A DNA stretch of 64,000 bases from Natranaerofaba carboxydovora (GTDB taxonomy: Bacteria; Bacillota; Natranaerobiia; Natranaerobiales; Natranaerofabaceae), in contig NZ_CP054394.1 in NCBI RefSeq assembly GCF_022539405.1, positions 2,798,501-2,862,500 of the forward strand, given 5' to 3'. The notes below the pieces were generated by a model. The model saw only the letters and a list, made by a program, of their open reading frames with translations, had not been told where the DNA came from and searched no databases. A program made the position numbers and the translations under genes. Below are positions 1 to 9,006 of this stretch, piece by piece. The first letter of the stretch is position 1. Each line of letters starts with the position of its first letter.

Positions 1-130
1 AAAGCAAATATATGTTTCCAATAAAGATATTCAAGCTAAAGAAAAAAATTCCTTCTTAGTTTACATAAAGCAATGAAAAGAGCAAAAAAAAGACACAATC
101 TGGCATATAATCAATGATGATATTATTTGA

Positions 131-251
131 TTTTCCACGCTAAAGTATATAAGCATGGCTTTAGTTTTTATTGCTAATACCTCTTCTATATATGAATCTT
201 AGATGTATCAATAAAAATTTTGGACAAGGGAATATACTTTAGCTTGGAAAA
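131..251. repeat. MITE-like element, family 1, copy A
   Basis: A non-coding element of about 105-120 bp. The terminal inverted repeat GCTAAAGTATAT lies at 139-150 and its complement ATATACTTTAGC at 232-243. Just outside these, TTTTCCA (131-137) pairs with TGGAAAA (245-251). The left half is strongly similar to the element at 19191-19300. It contains no open reading frame of note and lies downstream of the DUF192 gene. The whole can fold as a long hairpin. Confidence 0.75.
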
Positions 252-260
252 TGTAGACTT

Positions 261-647
261 TCAATAAATAACTAACTTCTCACCTTCCATAAGGTTATAT
301 TGTTTAATTGTCCCTGCTTTAAGTTCTAATACTTTTTCGCTTTCTTTTATATAGGGGGAGATTCTAAAAGGGGGGATATCTTCTATCATGTGAACTATGG
401 TATTGTATTCGTCCAAAAAAATCAGATCAAGGTTATAACGCATAAAAAAAGTATGAACCTGCTTACAGGGGATGATTAAGAGTCCCTTCCCCGAAGGCAG
501 GTCTTTGGTTCCAAGAAGACCTTTTAATCTTTTGAAAAAAGTGTCGGCAACTTTTATATGCGAGCTAATCAGGACTTTATTATTTTTATTGTCATTATCA
601 TTTTCATAATTATCTTTATAAATAGAAGCCATAGTATAATCAGTCAT
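261..647 (-). CDS. DUF192 family protein
   Basis: A protein of about 128 residues whose C-terminal two thirds match the DUF192 family: an RLKGLLG segment, then a hydrophobic strand, a conserved HTFFMRY block and an LIFLDE strand, ending in a short beta-rich tail. DUF192 proteins are small, often secreted or membrane-linked, and of unknown function. No signal peptide is evident here, and the first 25 residues are polar and Asn/Asp-rich. Two adjacent ATG codons (650 and 647) follow a GAGGTG site; 647 gives the better spacing. It lies downstream of, and in line with, the Tad operon and may be co-transcribed with it. Confidence 0.8.
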   Translation of the reverse strand: MTDYTMASIYKDNYENDNDNKNNKVLISSHIKVADTFFKRLKGLLGTKDLPSGKGLLIIPCKQVHTFFMRYNLDLIFLDEYNTIVHMIEDIPPFRISPYIKESEKVLELKAGTIKQYNLMEGEKLVIY

Positions 648-707
648 CATACACCTCGGTATTTATAATTTATCACCCATCAGATATCACTCATCCGATA
701 TTTGACA

Positions 708-1649
708 TTACATTGTCATCAACGTGTCTAATATCCTCAAGACCGCTGGTCCAAGCAAGATCACAAAAATTGCTGGGAATATAAAGAATACAAGGGGAAG
801 AAGCATTTTGATTGGTGCTTTCATAGCCTGCTCTTCAGCTCTTTGGCGGCGTTTTCTGCGAAACTCTTTTGCTTCAACTTTCAAAACTTTGCTGATTCCA
901 ACCCCTAACTGTTCAGCCTGGATAACAGCATTTATAAATGCTGTAAGGTCTGATATGTCCACCCTGTTTTTCAGGTCAGTAAGTGCTTCTTTTCTGCTTT
1001 TTCCCATGCTTATTTCTGATATTACTTTGTTTATCTCCACAGCCAAGGGACCTTCTCCTTCATCGGCAACTTTTTTTAGAGAAGATTCAAAGCCAAGCCC
1101 GGCCTCAACACTAACGGTTAATAGATCTAGAAATTCTGGCAGGTCTCTTTGTATTGTATCTTTTCTTTTGGTTACTTTTCTAGTTAGCCATAACCTGGGT
1201 GCTAATATTCCAAATAGCAAGATGGCAGCTACTAACCACATTGAAAGTTGAAATAATACATATAAGGCTGTAGATAAAGCTAAGCTTAAACATATTATTA
1301 AAAAATATATCACCATAAATTCTCTAAAAGTTATAGTATGTGATAAGCCTGCTGCAATAACTTCTTTTTCAAGAGCTATTAATAACTTATTTGGCAATCG
1401 TCTTTCTAGTGAATTAGTAAGTCTACTATATACAGGTAAGACTACCCGTTTGTGTATAGGAAGTTCTAGAGCTTTTTGGATAGGTGTCTTAAGTGTGTTA
1501 TCACCTGTTCCCTCTCCTGTAGTAGGTAGCTCTGCTATCTCAGATAAGCGTTCTTTTGTCTCAAGGTGTTTTCTAAATATTAATTTGTACAAGCTTAGAA
1601 AAATACCCGTAAAGCTAACAATCAAAAGTAAATACATGAAATATAACAT
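708..1649 (-). CDS. tadC: Flp pilus assembly protein TadC (type II/IV secretion F-domain)
   Basis: An inner-membrane platform protein of 313 residues. It has an N-terminal membrane segment, two central hydrophobic helices (about residues 105-155), a cytoplasmic T2SSF domain and a C-terminal membrane helix. The DLLTVSVEAGLGFESSL and AEQLGVGIS segments are typical of TadC. In Tad systems TadB and TadC form the membrane platform on which the TadA ATPase acts to extrude Flp pilin. It is the last pilus gene of the operon, 16 bp after tadB. Confidence 0.92.
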   Translation of the reverse strand: MLYFMYLLLIVSFTGIFLSLYKLIFRKHLETKERLSEIAELPTTGEGTGDNTLKTPIQKALELPIHKRVVLPVYSRLTNSLERRLPNKLLIALEKEVIAAGLSHTITFREFMVIYFLIICLSLALSTALYVLFQLSMWLVAAILLFGILAPRLWLTRKVTKRKDTIQRDLPEFLDLLTVSVEAGLGFESSLKKVADEGEGPLAVEINKVISEISMGKSRKEALTDLKNRVDISDLTAFINAVIQAEQLGVGISKVLKVEAKEFRRKRRQRAEEQAMKAPIKMLLPLVFFIFPAIFVILLGPAVLRILDTLMTM

Positions 1650-1665
1650 AATCCTTCAACCCCTC

Positions 1666-2637
1666 TCAGACCTCTATACTTACAATCTTTTTTATTACAA
1701 AAGCCCCAATAACTTGACCAACAACTGCTAGCGTAATCATAAACAATCCTCGTGGGTCAGTAAAAAGATCAAGCACATATTCGGGGTTAACTACATAGAA
1801 AAATGCCCCAATTGCAACAGGAATAAACGAGATAATAATACCTGATAGCCTTCCTTGAGCTGTCAAGGTTTTTATCTCACCTTGAATTCGAAGTCTATCT
1901 CTAATGGTATCTGCTATACTATCTAGAACCTCAGCTAAGTTTCCACCCACCTGTCGTTGAATCAAGATAGCCGTGATCATTAACTCTAAGTCTTCAGAGG
2001 CAATTCTTTTACTCATATTTTTTAGTGCTTCTTCGGTTGAGATGCCAAGCTGCATTTCTTTTACAGTATAAGAGAATTCCTGCTTTGCAGGTTCTGGACT
2101 ATCAAAGGAAACAACTTCTAAGGCTTTCATAAGGCTGTGACCTGATCTAAGTGCATTTGACATAGTTGTAAGTACTTCTCCAAGCTGTTCATTAAATAGC
2201 TTCCTTCTTTTATTAATTTTCATCTTCAAAAAGATTATCGGTAAATATAGTCCGATTACTACGCCTAGTAACAATCCGATAATTGATTGGGAAACCATGC
2301 TTCCAAAGCTACCAAACAACAGTGCAAAAACTATCAAGATGACTATAAATTCTTCCCCGCGAAGTAGTATCCCACTTTTCATCAGTTCTGCATCAAAATG
2401 CTGTCTTATCCCCTTAAGCCTATCTATTCTGGTAAAAATTTTGGCTATATCTTTTAGGCTTAGACGCAAGTTTCTTGCATCAGCTTTTAGAGGTGATTGA
2501 TCTCTTACATCGTGTTCTTCATCTTTGGTATAGGTCTCAAGTCTTTTTAATAGATCTCTTTTTGGCTTTGTAAGCACCAAATATATGTTGTAGTATATCA
2601 AAAAGACCAATAAAAATATAATAAATATATAAGTCAT
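1666..2637 (-). CDS. tadB: Flp pilus assembly protein TadB
   Basis: A 323-residue type II secretion F-family protein. An N-terminal helix is followed by a cytoplasmic linker, a hydrophobic pair at about residues 95-135, the conserved T2SSF segment (LTTMSNALRSGHSLMKAL, then QRQVGGNLAEVLD) and two C-terminal membrane helices. It forms the pilus platform together with TadC. The gene lies between tadA and tadC with about 20 bp on either side, as in canonical tad loci. Confidence 0.92.
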   Translation of the reverse strand: MTYIFIIFLLVFLIYYNIYLVLTKPKRDLLKRLETYTKDEEHDVRDQSPLKADARNLRLSLKDIAKIFTRIDRLKGIRQHFDAELMKSGILLRGEEFIVILIVFALLFGSFGSMVSQSIIGLLLGVVIGLYLPIIFLKMKINKRRKLFNEQLGEVLTTMSNALRSGHSLMKALEVVSFDSPEPAKQEFSYTVKEMQLGISTEEALKNMSKRIASEDLELMITAILIQRQVGGNLAEVLDSIADTIRDRLRIQGEIKTLTAQGRLSGIIISFIPVAIGAFFYVVNPEYVLDLFTDPRGLFMITLAVVGQVIGAFVIKKIVSIEV

Positions 2638-2657
2638 AGAGGAAATCCTCCTTGAAA

Positions 2658-4625
2658 TTACTTATCTTTTAAAGAATCCAAAAACACCTGTGCAAAACCG
2701 GTGGACTCGAAGCTTCCAATGATTTTGTTTTTAGAATCTCTACCTTCCCGCTTGAATGTAAACAGGTCCTGCATAGTAATAACATCACCTTCCATACCCT
2801 GGACTTCGCTTACCTTAACAATTTTTCTTGAGCCATCTTCGAGGCGGTCTTGCTGAACTATTAGGTCTATGGCTGAGGCAATCTGTTCCCTGATTGCTCT
2901 TATAGGCAGATCCATACCTGCCATCAAAACCATGGTTTCTAGCCTTGATAGCATATCCCTTGGAGAGTTGGCGTGTCCAGTGGTTATAGATCCATCATGC
3001 CCTGTATTCATAGCCTGAAGCATATCTAAGGCTTCGCCGCCTCTTACCTCACCTACTACAATTCTGTCAGGGCGCATTCTTAAGGAATTGCTCACAAGAT
3101 CTCTCATGGTTATAGCGCCTTTGCCCTCCATATTTGGGGGCCTTGTCTCAAGGGTTACAACGTGATCCTGGTGCAGTGAAAGTTCTGCAGCGTCCTCTAT
3201 AGTTACAATTCGCTCGTCTTTGGGAATAAATGAAGACAGTACATTCAAAGTTGTAGTTTTTCCACTTCCAGTACCACCACTAACCACAATGTTAAGTCTT
3301 TTCTTTACACAGGTTTTAAGGAAATCAGCCATTTCTGTAGACATAGAACCAAAACTTATCAAATCCTTGGCCTGTAGTGGATCTTCAGAGAATTTCCTGA
3401 TTGTCAAAGTTGGCCCCGTCAACGCTAGCGGTGGAATTATAGCATTAACCCTTGACCCATCTGGCAGTCTTGCATCCACTAGAGGTGAGCTTTCATCAAT
3501 TCGACGACCTAAAGGAGAAACAATTTTTTCTATCACATGTAGAACGTGCTGATCATCCCTAAACTTTATATCTGTTAATTTTATCTTTCCATCTTCTTCC
3601 ACATAAACCTGGTTTGGGCCATTAACCATTATTTCGGAAATATCGCTGTTTTCAATGAGGGGCGTTATAGGCCCAAATCCAAGGGCTTCATTTAATATTT
3701 CTGCCTGTATTTTTTCTCTATCTTTCATGGAGATTGAAAACCTTTTACTTTCCTCTTCTAAAAGGTTTTCAATTGTTTCTTTAACTTCTTTCTCTAAGTC
3801 TTTGTTGCTTTCAGTGTCTTTTAGGGCATCTTTGTCGATCTCGTCTATCAAGGTACGATGAAGCCTGCTCTTCAGATCCCTATGGGGGTCCTCATTAGAA
3901 CCAGTTCCGTTACTGCCTCCGGATTTGTCTTTTTTATTTGATTTTGCTAATCCATTTCCATTTGTAGTTTTTGTTCCTTCTTCTTCGGTTTCAAGGCTCA
4001 TTTCTTGTTTTTGTCTATTTAGCCTTGATAGTAATGAATAAGGTCCACGACTATTTCCCGGATGACTGTTACCATTTAATATTAGTTCTTGACTTTCTTC
4101 TTGCTTTTGGTCAGTATTATTATCCTCATCTAATTCTTCTGATTGTTTTTGTTTTGTTTTTTCTTCTATCCCAATCTCATTTTGGCGCTTTTTAGTTTCA
4201 TTATTATCACTATCATCCTCATTATCATTATCACCTTTTTTCTTGTCATCTTTAGTTTCATCTATCCCCATAATCCAAGCCCTATGGTTTTGGTTATCAG
4301 TTTTGCTTGATTTCTTGCTGCTTTTCTTTTTTTCTTTTTCTTCATTATTTTCTTCGTTTTTATTATCACTCATTTCTTTTGCATAGGAATCAGCGGAGTT
4401 AGACTTATCTTCTTCTAGCTCGTTTTCTAGGCTATCAAGCTTTTCTTCTTCATTTATCTTTTCTTCTAATTTAAATATTTGATCCATGAGTTCTTTGTAC
4501 TCTGAATATTCTTCTTTAGTTAGTTCTCTATTTTCTTTATATTGTTTGTCCCATATTTTTCTGGCATTTTGGACCAAATTGGCTTTTTCTTCTTTAATTT
4601 CTTTTAGCTTACTCATATCATCCAC
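2658..4625 (-). CDS. tadA: Tad pilus ATPase TadA/CpaF with long acidic N-terminal extension
   Basis: A 655-residue secretion ATPase. The C-terminal 400 residues are a standard CpaF/TadA core, with a Walker A motif SGGTGSGKTT near residue 447, an Asp box (TIEDAAEL), a GEVRGGEA Walker B region and a His box (TGHDGSITTGHA). It powers pilin assembly on the cytoplasmic side of the membrane. The first 245 or so residues are a low-complexity tract of Glu, Asp, Lys, Asn and Ser that is absent from ordinary CpaF proteins; it begins as a predicted coiled coil. The start follows a strong GGGGTGG site. The neighbours tadZ upstream and tadB downstream confirm the role. Confidence 0.93.
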   Translation of the reverse strand: MDDMSKLKEIKEEKANLVQNARKIWDKQYKENRELTKEEYSEYKELMDQIFKLEEKINEEEKLDSLENELEEDKSNSADSYAKEMSDNKNEENNEEKEKKKSSKKSSKTDNQNHRAWIMGIDETKDDKKKGDNDNEDDSDNNETKKRQNEIGIEEKTKQKQSEELDEDNNTDQKQEESQELILNGNSHPGNSRGPYSLLSRLNRQKQEMSLETEEEGTKTTNGNGLAKSNKKDKSGGSNGTGSNEDPHRDLKSRLHRTLIDEIDKDALKDTESNKDLEKEVKETIENLLEEESKRFSISMKDREKIQAEILNEALGFGPITPLIENSDISEIMVNGPNQVYVEEDGKIKLTDIKFRDDQHVLHVIEKIVSPLGRRIDESSPLVDARLPDGSRVNAIIPPLALTGPTLTIRKFSEDPLQAKDLISFGSMSTEMADFLKTCVKKRLNIVVSGGTGSGKTTTLNVLSSFIPKDERIVTIEDAAELSLHQDHVVTLETRPPNMEGKGAITMRDLVSNSLRMRPDRIVVGEVRGGEALDMLQAMNTGHDGSITTGHANSPRDMLSRLETMVLMAGMDLPIRAIREQIASAIDLIVQQDRLEDGSRKIVKVSEVQGMEGDVITMQDLFTFKREGRDSKNKIIGSFESTGFAQVFLDSLKDK

Positions 4626-4651
4626 CCCTTAAAAGATAGAATTGGGTGTAT

Positions 4652-5833
4652 TTATTTAATCCTCTGTTCACTCTCTATTACTCTATCTGAGAATTTTCTA
4701 AATTCACTTACTATACCGTTAACAGATGGTTCTAAGATTACAGGCACACCTCTATTTACTGCTTCCACTACGCTTTTTTCTTTATTTGGTACCCTGTAAA
4801 AAACTTTTCTATCTAGTGCATCTTGTAGATCGTCTTTTCCTACTTTGTAATACTTAGCTTCTTTGTTTACGACTAAGTTAACCTTGTCATCGGGGTAACC
4901 TAGATCATTCATTATCTTCAATGAGTTTTTGGCATTTTTGATCGATGGTAGGTCAAGGGTGGTAACCAAAAAAACCTTGTATGACTGGTCTAGAGCTGCA
5001 AGCACATGCCCTGAAAAAGCCGGTGGTGTATCTACAAGGATATATTCATAAGTTTCTGTAAGAACCCTTAGAATTTCTTCTACATGGCTTTCTGTTACAT
5101 ACTCTGCTTCTTCAGGGTTCTTTGGCGGACATAATATCTTTACCCCAGATTCTTCATGATGGACAAGAAAGCTTTCTAAGGTGTTTTTGTCTAACTCTCC
5201 AGAATAAGACAATACATCTGTAATCGTGTAAGTTGGATTTATATTAAACATTACAGGGATATTCCCAAATTGAAGATCAAGGTCTACTATCACTGTCTTT
5301 TTGTCATGAAATTTGGATAGGCTAGCTGCTAAGTTAGTTGCAAGGGTAGTTTTGCCTGTTCCTCCCTTGGCGCTAAATATAGAAAGAATCCTTGGTTTAT
5401 GTTTAATGCCTGATTTTAATAGTGCTTGGTTCATCTGCTGTTCTCTTGTCTCTTCTTCTTTTTTGACAACGTCTTTTATTGTGGAGATCAACTCATCTCC
5501 AGAAAAAGGCTTAACAAGATAATCTTTAGCTCCTGCTCTCATAGCTTTTTTCAGGTACTCAGGTTCACCTTGAACAGATATTATTATAGGAGCTACATTT
5601 GGTGCTTTTAGCGACAAACTTTCTATTGCCGTTATACCATCAACAAGAGGCATATTAATATCCATAAGAACAACATCAGGCTTTAGCTTTTCGGCGAGGG
5701 TAATGGCCTGTTCACCATTTGAGGCTTCGCCTACTACATTGATGTTTCTTTCATATTCAAAGAATCTTTTTATATTTTCTCGTGTTTCCACAATATCATC
5801 AGCTATCAATACATCTATTTTTAAATTAGCCAT
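4652..5833 (-). CDS. tadZ: TadZ/CpaE: receiver domain fused to ParA-like ATPase
   Basis: About 393 residues. The N-terminal receiver domain (about 5-125) keeps the acidic pair ADD, the phospho-acceptor Asp in VVLMDINMP (about residue 58) and the Lys of LVKPF. The C-terminal part is a MinD/ParA-type ATPase with deviant Walker A KGGTGKTT and a VDTPPAF switch II. CpaE/TadZ proteins localise the pilus machinery at the membrane. Many have degenerate receivers, whereas this one looks competent for phosphorylation. ATG 5833 sits 8 bp after AAGGAGG and is preferred over the GTG two codons upstream. Confidence 0.9.
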   Translation of the reverse strand: MANLKIDVLIADDIVETRENIKRFFEYERNINVVGEASNGEQAITLAEKLKPDVVLMDINMPLVDGITAIESLSLKAPNVAPIIISVQGEPEYLKKAMRAGAKDYLVKPFSGDELISTIKDVVKKEEETREQQMNQALLKSGIKHKPRILSIFSAKGGTGKTTLATNLAASLSKFHDKKTVIVDLDLQFGNIPVMFNINPTYTITDVLSYSGELDKNTLESFLVHHEESGVKILCPPKNPEEAEYVTESHVEEILRVLTETYEYILVDTPPAFSGHVLAALDQSYKVFLVTTLDLPSIKNAKNSLKIMNDLGYPDDKVNLVVNKEAKYYKVGKDDLQDALDRKVFYRVPNKEKSVVEAVNRGVPVILEPSVNGIVSEFRKFSDRVIESEQRIK

Positions 5834-5857
5834 TTTCACTACCTCCTTAAGACTTTT

Positions 5858-6550
5858 CTAATCTTCTTCTACTAACGGGTTTAAAAGCAACCTGATAACT
5901 CCGTTCTCTTCAGCATCTGTAAGAGATTCTGCTTCACTTGGACTTACTGCCAGGGTTACTGTAGATACTTCTTGGACAAGTTCTTGATCTTGATAAAGCA
6001 CCCGGTCACCAGCAGCCAGAACTTTTAGATCCTGTAAGATTGTTCTTGTCTCTGTGTCTTCTTGTCCCTCTTCTTGCTCTTCAAAATCTGTAGCCACTAC
6101 ATCTAACATGTCTCCTGCCTGGATAAAACCTGCTACCCCCGAGACTTCATCTACTGATACTGATATTGCACGCTTACCTTCTGGTATAGCATGAGAGAGC
6201 CTATTTACTTCTTCTTCTGGCAGGATCTTTTGTGCTAACAACACTTCTTCTCTTACCATATCTTGAATAACTGCCTCACCTAAGACTTCTTCCTTATCTG
6301 TTATGGCATCTGGGTGAATCTCTTCTTTATGGACTGATTTTGTTTCTAGATCATCTACTGTCAAGACCGTTCCGCTTGTAAGATCTCTTCTTGCTACTAC
6401 TATTTCTACTACATCTTCATGTTCTACCGAAGGGCCTTCGGTTTGGTTTTGCTTCTCAATGGCCAAAATGTACTGGTGGATAGCCAGTACAGTAACAATT
6501 GCAAGTATAAGTGATACTATTAGTCCACGGTATTTTTTTATTTTTTTCAT
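5858..6550 (-). CDS. cpaB: Flp pilus assembly protein CpaB/RcpC
   Basis: A 230-residue protein with one N-terminal membrane helix (about 10-30), then a SAF domain (about 47-110; VVARRDLTSGTVLTVDDL) and the RcpC-type C-terminal domain ending in a Val/Leu-rich strand set. CpaB is an extracytoplasmic accessory factor of Tad pili. In Gram-positives it has no outer-membrane secretin partner, and no secretin gene is present here. The middle is acidic (EEQEEGQEDTE). It lies between tadG and tadZ in the operon. Confidence 0.88.
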   Translation of the reverse strand: MKKIKKYRGLIVSLILAIVTVLAIHQYILAIEKQNQTEGPSVEHEDVVEIVVARRDLTSGTVLTVDDLETKSVHKEEIHPDAITDKEEVLGEAVIQDMVREEVLLAQKILPEEEVNRLSHAIPEGKRAISVSVDEVSGVAGFIQAGDMLDVVATDFEEQEEGQEDTETRTILQDLKVLAAGDRVLYQDQELVQEVSTVTLAVSPSEAESLTDAEENGVIRLLLNPLVEED

Positions 6551-6580
6551 CTTTTATACAACTCCTTTTTCAAAACAAGT

Positions 6581-7498
6581 TTACCTTACAAGCCTTGTAC
6601 CTCTAAGGCCAAAGTCTTTGCCATCTTCAAGTAATTCCCCATCTGAGACTTTTTCTTGGAATATACCTTCTACGACAGTGTGACCTGTGCCACCCTCTTC
6701 TTTAATCTCTTTAAGTGTAAACGCTCCAAAACCTAATATTTCAACCTCACTTCTACCACCATCGTGGTAGGAAACAATAGGAATAGTAATCTCTATGTTT
6801 CCTGTTTCATACCGATCTTCTAGGCCCTGCTTAGTTGGGTTAGCCATATTTCCTGGTTCTGTATCTATAATTTCACCTACTCTAAGCATCTCATCAAATC
6901 CATTCTCAAGGTTATCACGATAATTACTAGTCCCTGTACCGCCCAAAGCAAGCGGCTGGTAATTACCTTCATCACCATCAGCTATCTTTAACTCATAAAC
7001 ACCATAGCCTTCAAAATCATCATCTGGTATGCCAAAAGGAACAACACCAAGAAAACCAGATATCGGGACAGCCTCGGCAGCAGCTAGCCCGGTAACTTCC
7101 TGTTCATTAAACCCTATTACTCTGGCAAAAGAATAGCTTACATCTCTTTTCGCTGTAACTTCTATTTCTTTTTTTTGATTTTCATCTTCAGGCAGCAATT
7201 GGATTTCGTAATCTTCAAGTCCGTTTTGTTCTGCTATCCTTTTGGCTTCACTAATCGCAAAATCATAGTGTTCTTCTTCATACTCACCGTCGTCTCTATA
7301 TGGAAAGCTTGATGCTCCTGCAAGTGCACTTGCTTCAGCAGCAGAGACTAACCTTGCCCTTTCAATATATACAAGACCCAGATCAACTACTAAAGCTGTA
7401 AAAGCAAAGAGAACTACTATAGTTATAGCAACTAACACCGCTGAACTTCCTTTTTCTTCTTTAAATATTTTTTTGATAAGATTTTTAATTTCAGTCAT
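6581..7498 (-). CDS. tadG: TadG-like pseudopilin/Flp-associated protein
   Basis: A 305-residue protein with the TadG N-terminal signature: a short basic leader, EEKGSSAVLVA, then a hydrophobic helix (about 18-42) leading into a YIERARLVSAAEASALAGA segment. The remainder is extracytoplasmic, acidic and beta-rich. TadG proteins are minor, pilin-like components or anchors of Tad systems and usually carry a prepilin-type leader. It sits directly after tadE. The C-terminal region matches no domain I can name. Confidence 0.85.
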   Translation of the reverse strand: MTEIKNLIKKIFKEEKGSSAVLVAITIVVLFAFTALVVDLGLVYIERARLVSAAEASALAGASSFPYRDDGEYEEEHYDFAISEAKRIAEQNGLEDYEIQLLPEDENQKKEIEVTAKRDVSYSFARVIGFNEQEVTGLAAAEAVPISGFLGVVPFGIPDDDFEGYGVYELKIADGDEGNYQPLALGGTGTSNYRDNLENGFDEMLRVGEIIDTEPGNMANPTKQGLEDRYETGNIEITIPIVSYHDGGRSEVEILGFGAFTLKEIKEEGGTGHTVVEGIFQEKVSDGELLEDGKDFGLRGTRLVR

Positions 7499-7540
7499 AG
7501 TTTAATCCCACCCGTTTTTTTTGAGTAAGTTCTTCTAAGC

Positions 7541-7975
7541 TCATTCAATTCGCATAGTAGTTTCTGTCCTTAACTGGTAATATCCAGCGCCGTCATCAAG
7601 AATCATCCCAAAGAGCGGCGTTAAAAGCCTTCTGTTGTACTCTAGTTCTACTTTTAGATCATTACCCCTTATTAGCTCTTCTTCAGAATTAGGCCATACA
7701 AAAACACTCAAATTATCAGAGTCTAAAGATGGGATCCTATTTTGGATTACTTCGTTTACTTCTGCTTCTAAGTCAACACCGTGCTGGGTTGCCCTAAGTG
7801 CCCCTGCTCTAGCTCCTTCTCTAGACGCGTTATTTAGCGTCAGATGGGCAAAATATATATTGCCAAATTCAATTATCCCAAAGACCAGTAAGAGTAGGAT
7901 AGGCAGGACAAAAGCTAATTCAACTAGTGCCTGCCCGTCATCTTTTCTTAAAGTTCTTGACATTTTTTTTAGCAT
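7541..7975 (-). CDS. tadE: TadE-like minor pseudopilin
   Basis: A 144-residue protein with the TadE signature: a basic leader, then DDGQALVELAFVLPI, a hydrophobic helix (about 18-40) and the NNASREGARAGA block typical of the family. The prepilin peptidase encoded just upstream probably cleaves it near the GQALVE site. ATG 7975 lies close to AGGAG, and a second ATG four codons inside is possible. It is a minor component of the Tad pilus. Confidence 0.9.
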   Translation of the reverse strand: MLKKMSRTLRKDDGQALVELAFVLPILLLLVFGIIEFGNIYFAHLTLNNASREGARAGALRATQHGVDLEAEVNEVIQNRIPSLDSDNLSVFVWPNSEEELIRGNDLKVELEYNRRLLTPLFGMILDDGAGYYQLRTETTMRIE

Positions 7976-8054
7976 CTCTCCTGCCCCTCCTCTCTGGTTA
8001 CTTAATAAGGTTACTCAGACAAAGTTACTTTTTCATGTCTTCAGTGGCTAGAGC

Positions 8055-8489
8055 TTATAGCGCAAGGGCGATAACTGCTCCTATGGATATGGCAAGCCCA
8101 TATGGGAAATATGCTCCTCTAAGTTTCACAAAGAAATAATAATAAACTGCGATTATACCACCTATCACACCCATAGCAAGAGCTGTATAAAATACAAACT
8201 CCACTCCCTTTAATACGCCTATAGCAGTAAGAAGCTTAACATCTCCACCGCCAATGCCTCGTAGCAAAAATGGCACAAGCAAAATTACAAATCCTACTAG
8301 TCCTCCAAGCAAAGCATCATAAACACCTGGTAAACCTCCAGTCACTGCTCTGTAGCTAAGACCCAGAACTACTGCAGTAATTGTAATTTTGTTTGGTATC
8401 CGTTTTTCTTTAAGATCAAAATATAAAGCTAAAGATAGTACCAACAGCAAAAATATATCTATAATCCCTAGATCGGGAAGTAAGTTCAT
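8055..8489 (-). CDS. tadV: Prepilin peptidase, A24 family (TadV/CpaA)
   Basis: A 144-residue polytopic membrane aspartic peptidase with no N-terminal methylase domain, as is typical of TadV. The two catalytic aspartates lie in YFDLKEKRIPN and in the GxGD-type motif GIGGGDVKLL. It processes Flp, TadE and TadG leaders on the cytoplasmic face. ATG 8489 follows AAAGGAGG by 8 bp; an in-frame ATG 14 codons upstream has no such site. Confidence 0.9.
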   Translation of the reverse strand: MNLLPDLGIIDIFLLLVLSLALYFDLKEKRIPNKITITAVVLGLSYRAVTGGLPGVYDALLGGLVGFVILLVPFLLRGIGGGDVKLLTAIGVLKGVEFVFYTALAMGVIGGIIAVYYYFFVKLRGAYFPYGLAISIGAVIALAL

Positions 8490-8552
8490 TTTGGTTTCCT
8501 CCTTTATGGAGTTAATTATAATTATCATCAAAGAAGAAAAACTTACCCTACC

Positions 8553-8759
8553 CTAAAACTTTGAAACAGGCAGGGTAGCATTAAAAATTTCCTTATCTGC
8601 TACATATTCGAATAGATTAAGTACACTTTGACCAAGTAAGGTTACTCCACCAACAGCTGCTAAAACTATTAAGCCTAGGATTAGTGCATATTCTGTTAAA
8701 CCCTGTCCTCCATCATCTATCCATAATCTTCTTAGCTCTCTTTCTACCAAGTTAAGCAT
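8553..8759 (-). CDS. Flp/Fap-type pilin, copy 2
   Basis: A pilin precursor of about 68 residues. A leader rich in basic residues ends at DGGQG, followed by LTEYALILGLIVLAA, which contains the Glu-Tyr pair characteristic of Flp pilins and then a hydrophobic helix. ATG 8759 lies 9 bp after GGAAGGAG and matches the start of the neighbouring pilin (MLN...). It was probably produced by duplication with the pilin just upstream, from which it has diverged at the C-terminus. Confidence 0.88.
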   Translation of the reverse strand: MLNLVERELRRLWIDDGGQGLTEYALILGLIVLAAVGGVTLLGQSVLNLFEYVADKEIFNATLPVSKF

Positions 8760-8832
8760 ATAAATTGTCTCCTTCCCTGGTAGAGAAATTGGCCCCACCC
8801 CTTTTATGGGTAGGGCCTGTATTTTGATTAAA

Positions 8833-9006
8833 TTATTCAGGTACCTCTAAACTCTCTTCCACCTCTCCAAATATTCCTTCTAATCCTTCACCAAGCAATA
8901 GCAAAGCTCCAATAGCTACTACTGATACAAGAGCAAGAATTAATCCGTATTCAACCATTCCCTGTCCGTCTTCTTCACTCCATAATCTTTTTAGCTGGTT
9001 AAGCAT
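8833..9006 (-). CDS. Flp pilin, copy 1 (57 residues)
   Basis: A small gene ending at the TAA at 8833-8835. The protein starts MLNQLKRLWSEEDGQG, then MVEYGLILALVSVVAI, and ends in an acidic EVEESLEVPE tail. The G/MVEY cleavage context and the single 20-residue helix are those of Flp major pilins. The start has an AAGGAG site overlapping the previous G-run. It is the first gene of the pilus operon and therefore a good candidate for the major subunit. Confidence 0.87.
   Translation of the reverse strand: MLNQLKRLWSEEDGQGMVEYGLILALVSVVAIGALLLLGEGLEGIFGEVEESLEVPE

Noticed and set aside
3655-4195. Plus-strand frames opposite the acidic TadA extension
   Set aside because: They arise from the low-complexity GAA/GAT codons read backwards and give Ser/Phe/Leu-rich nonsense.
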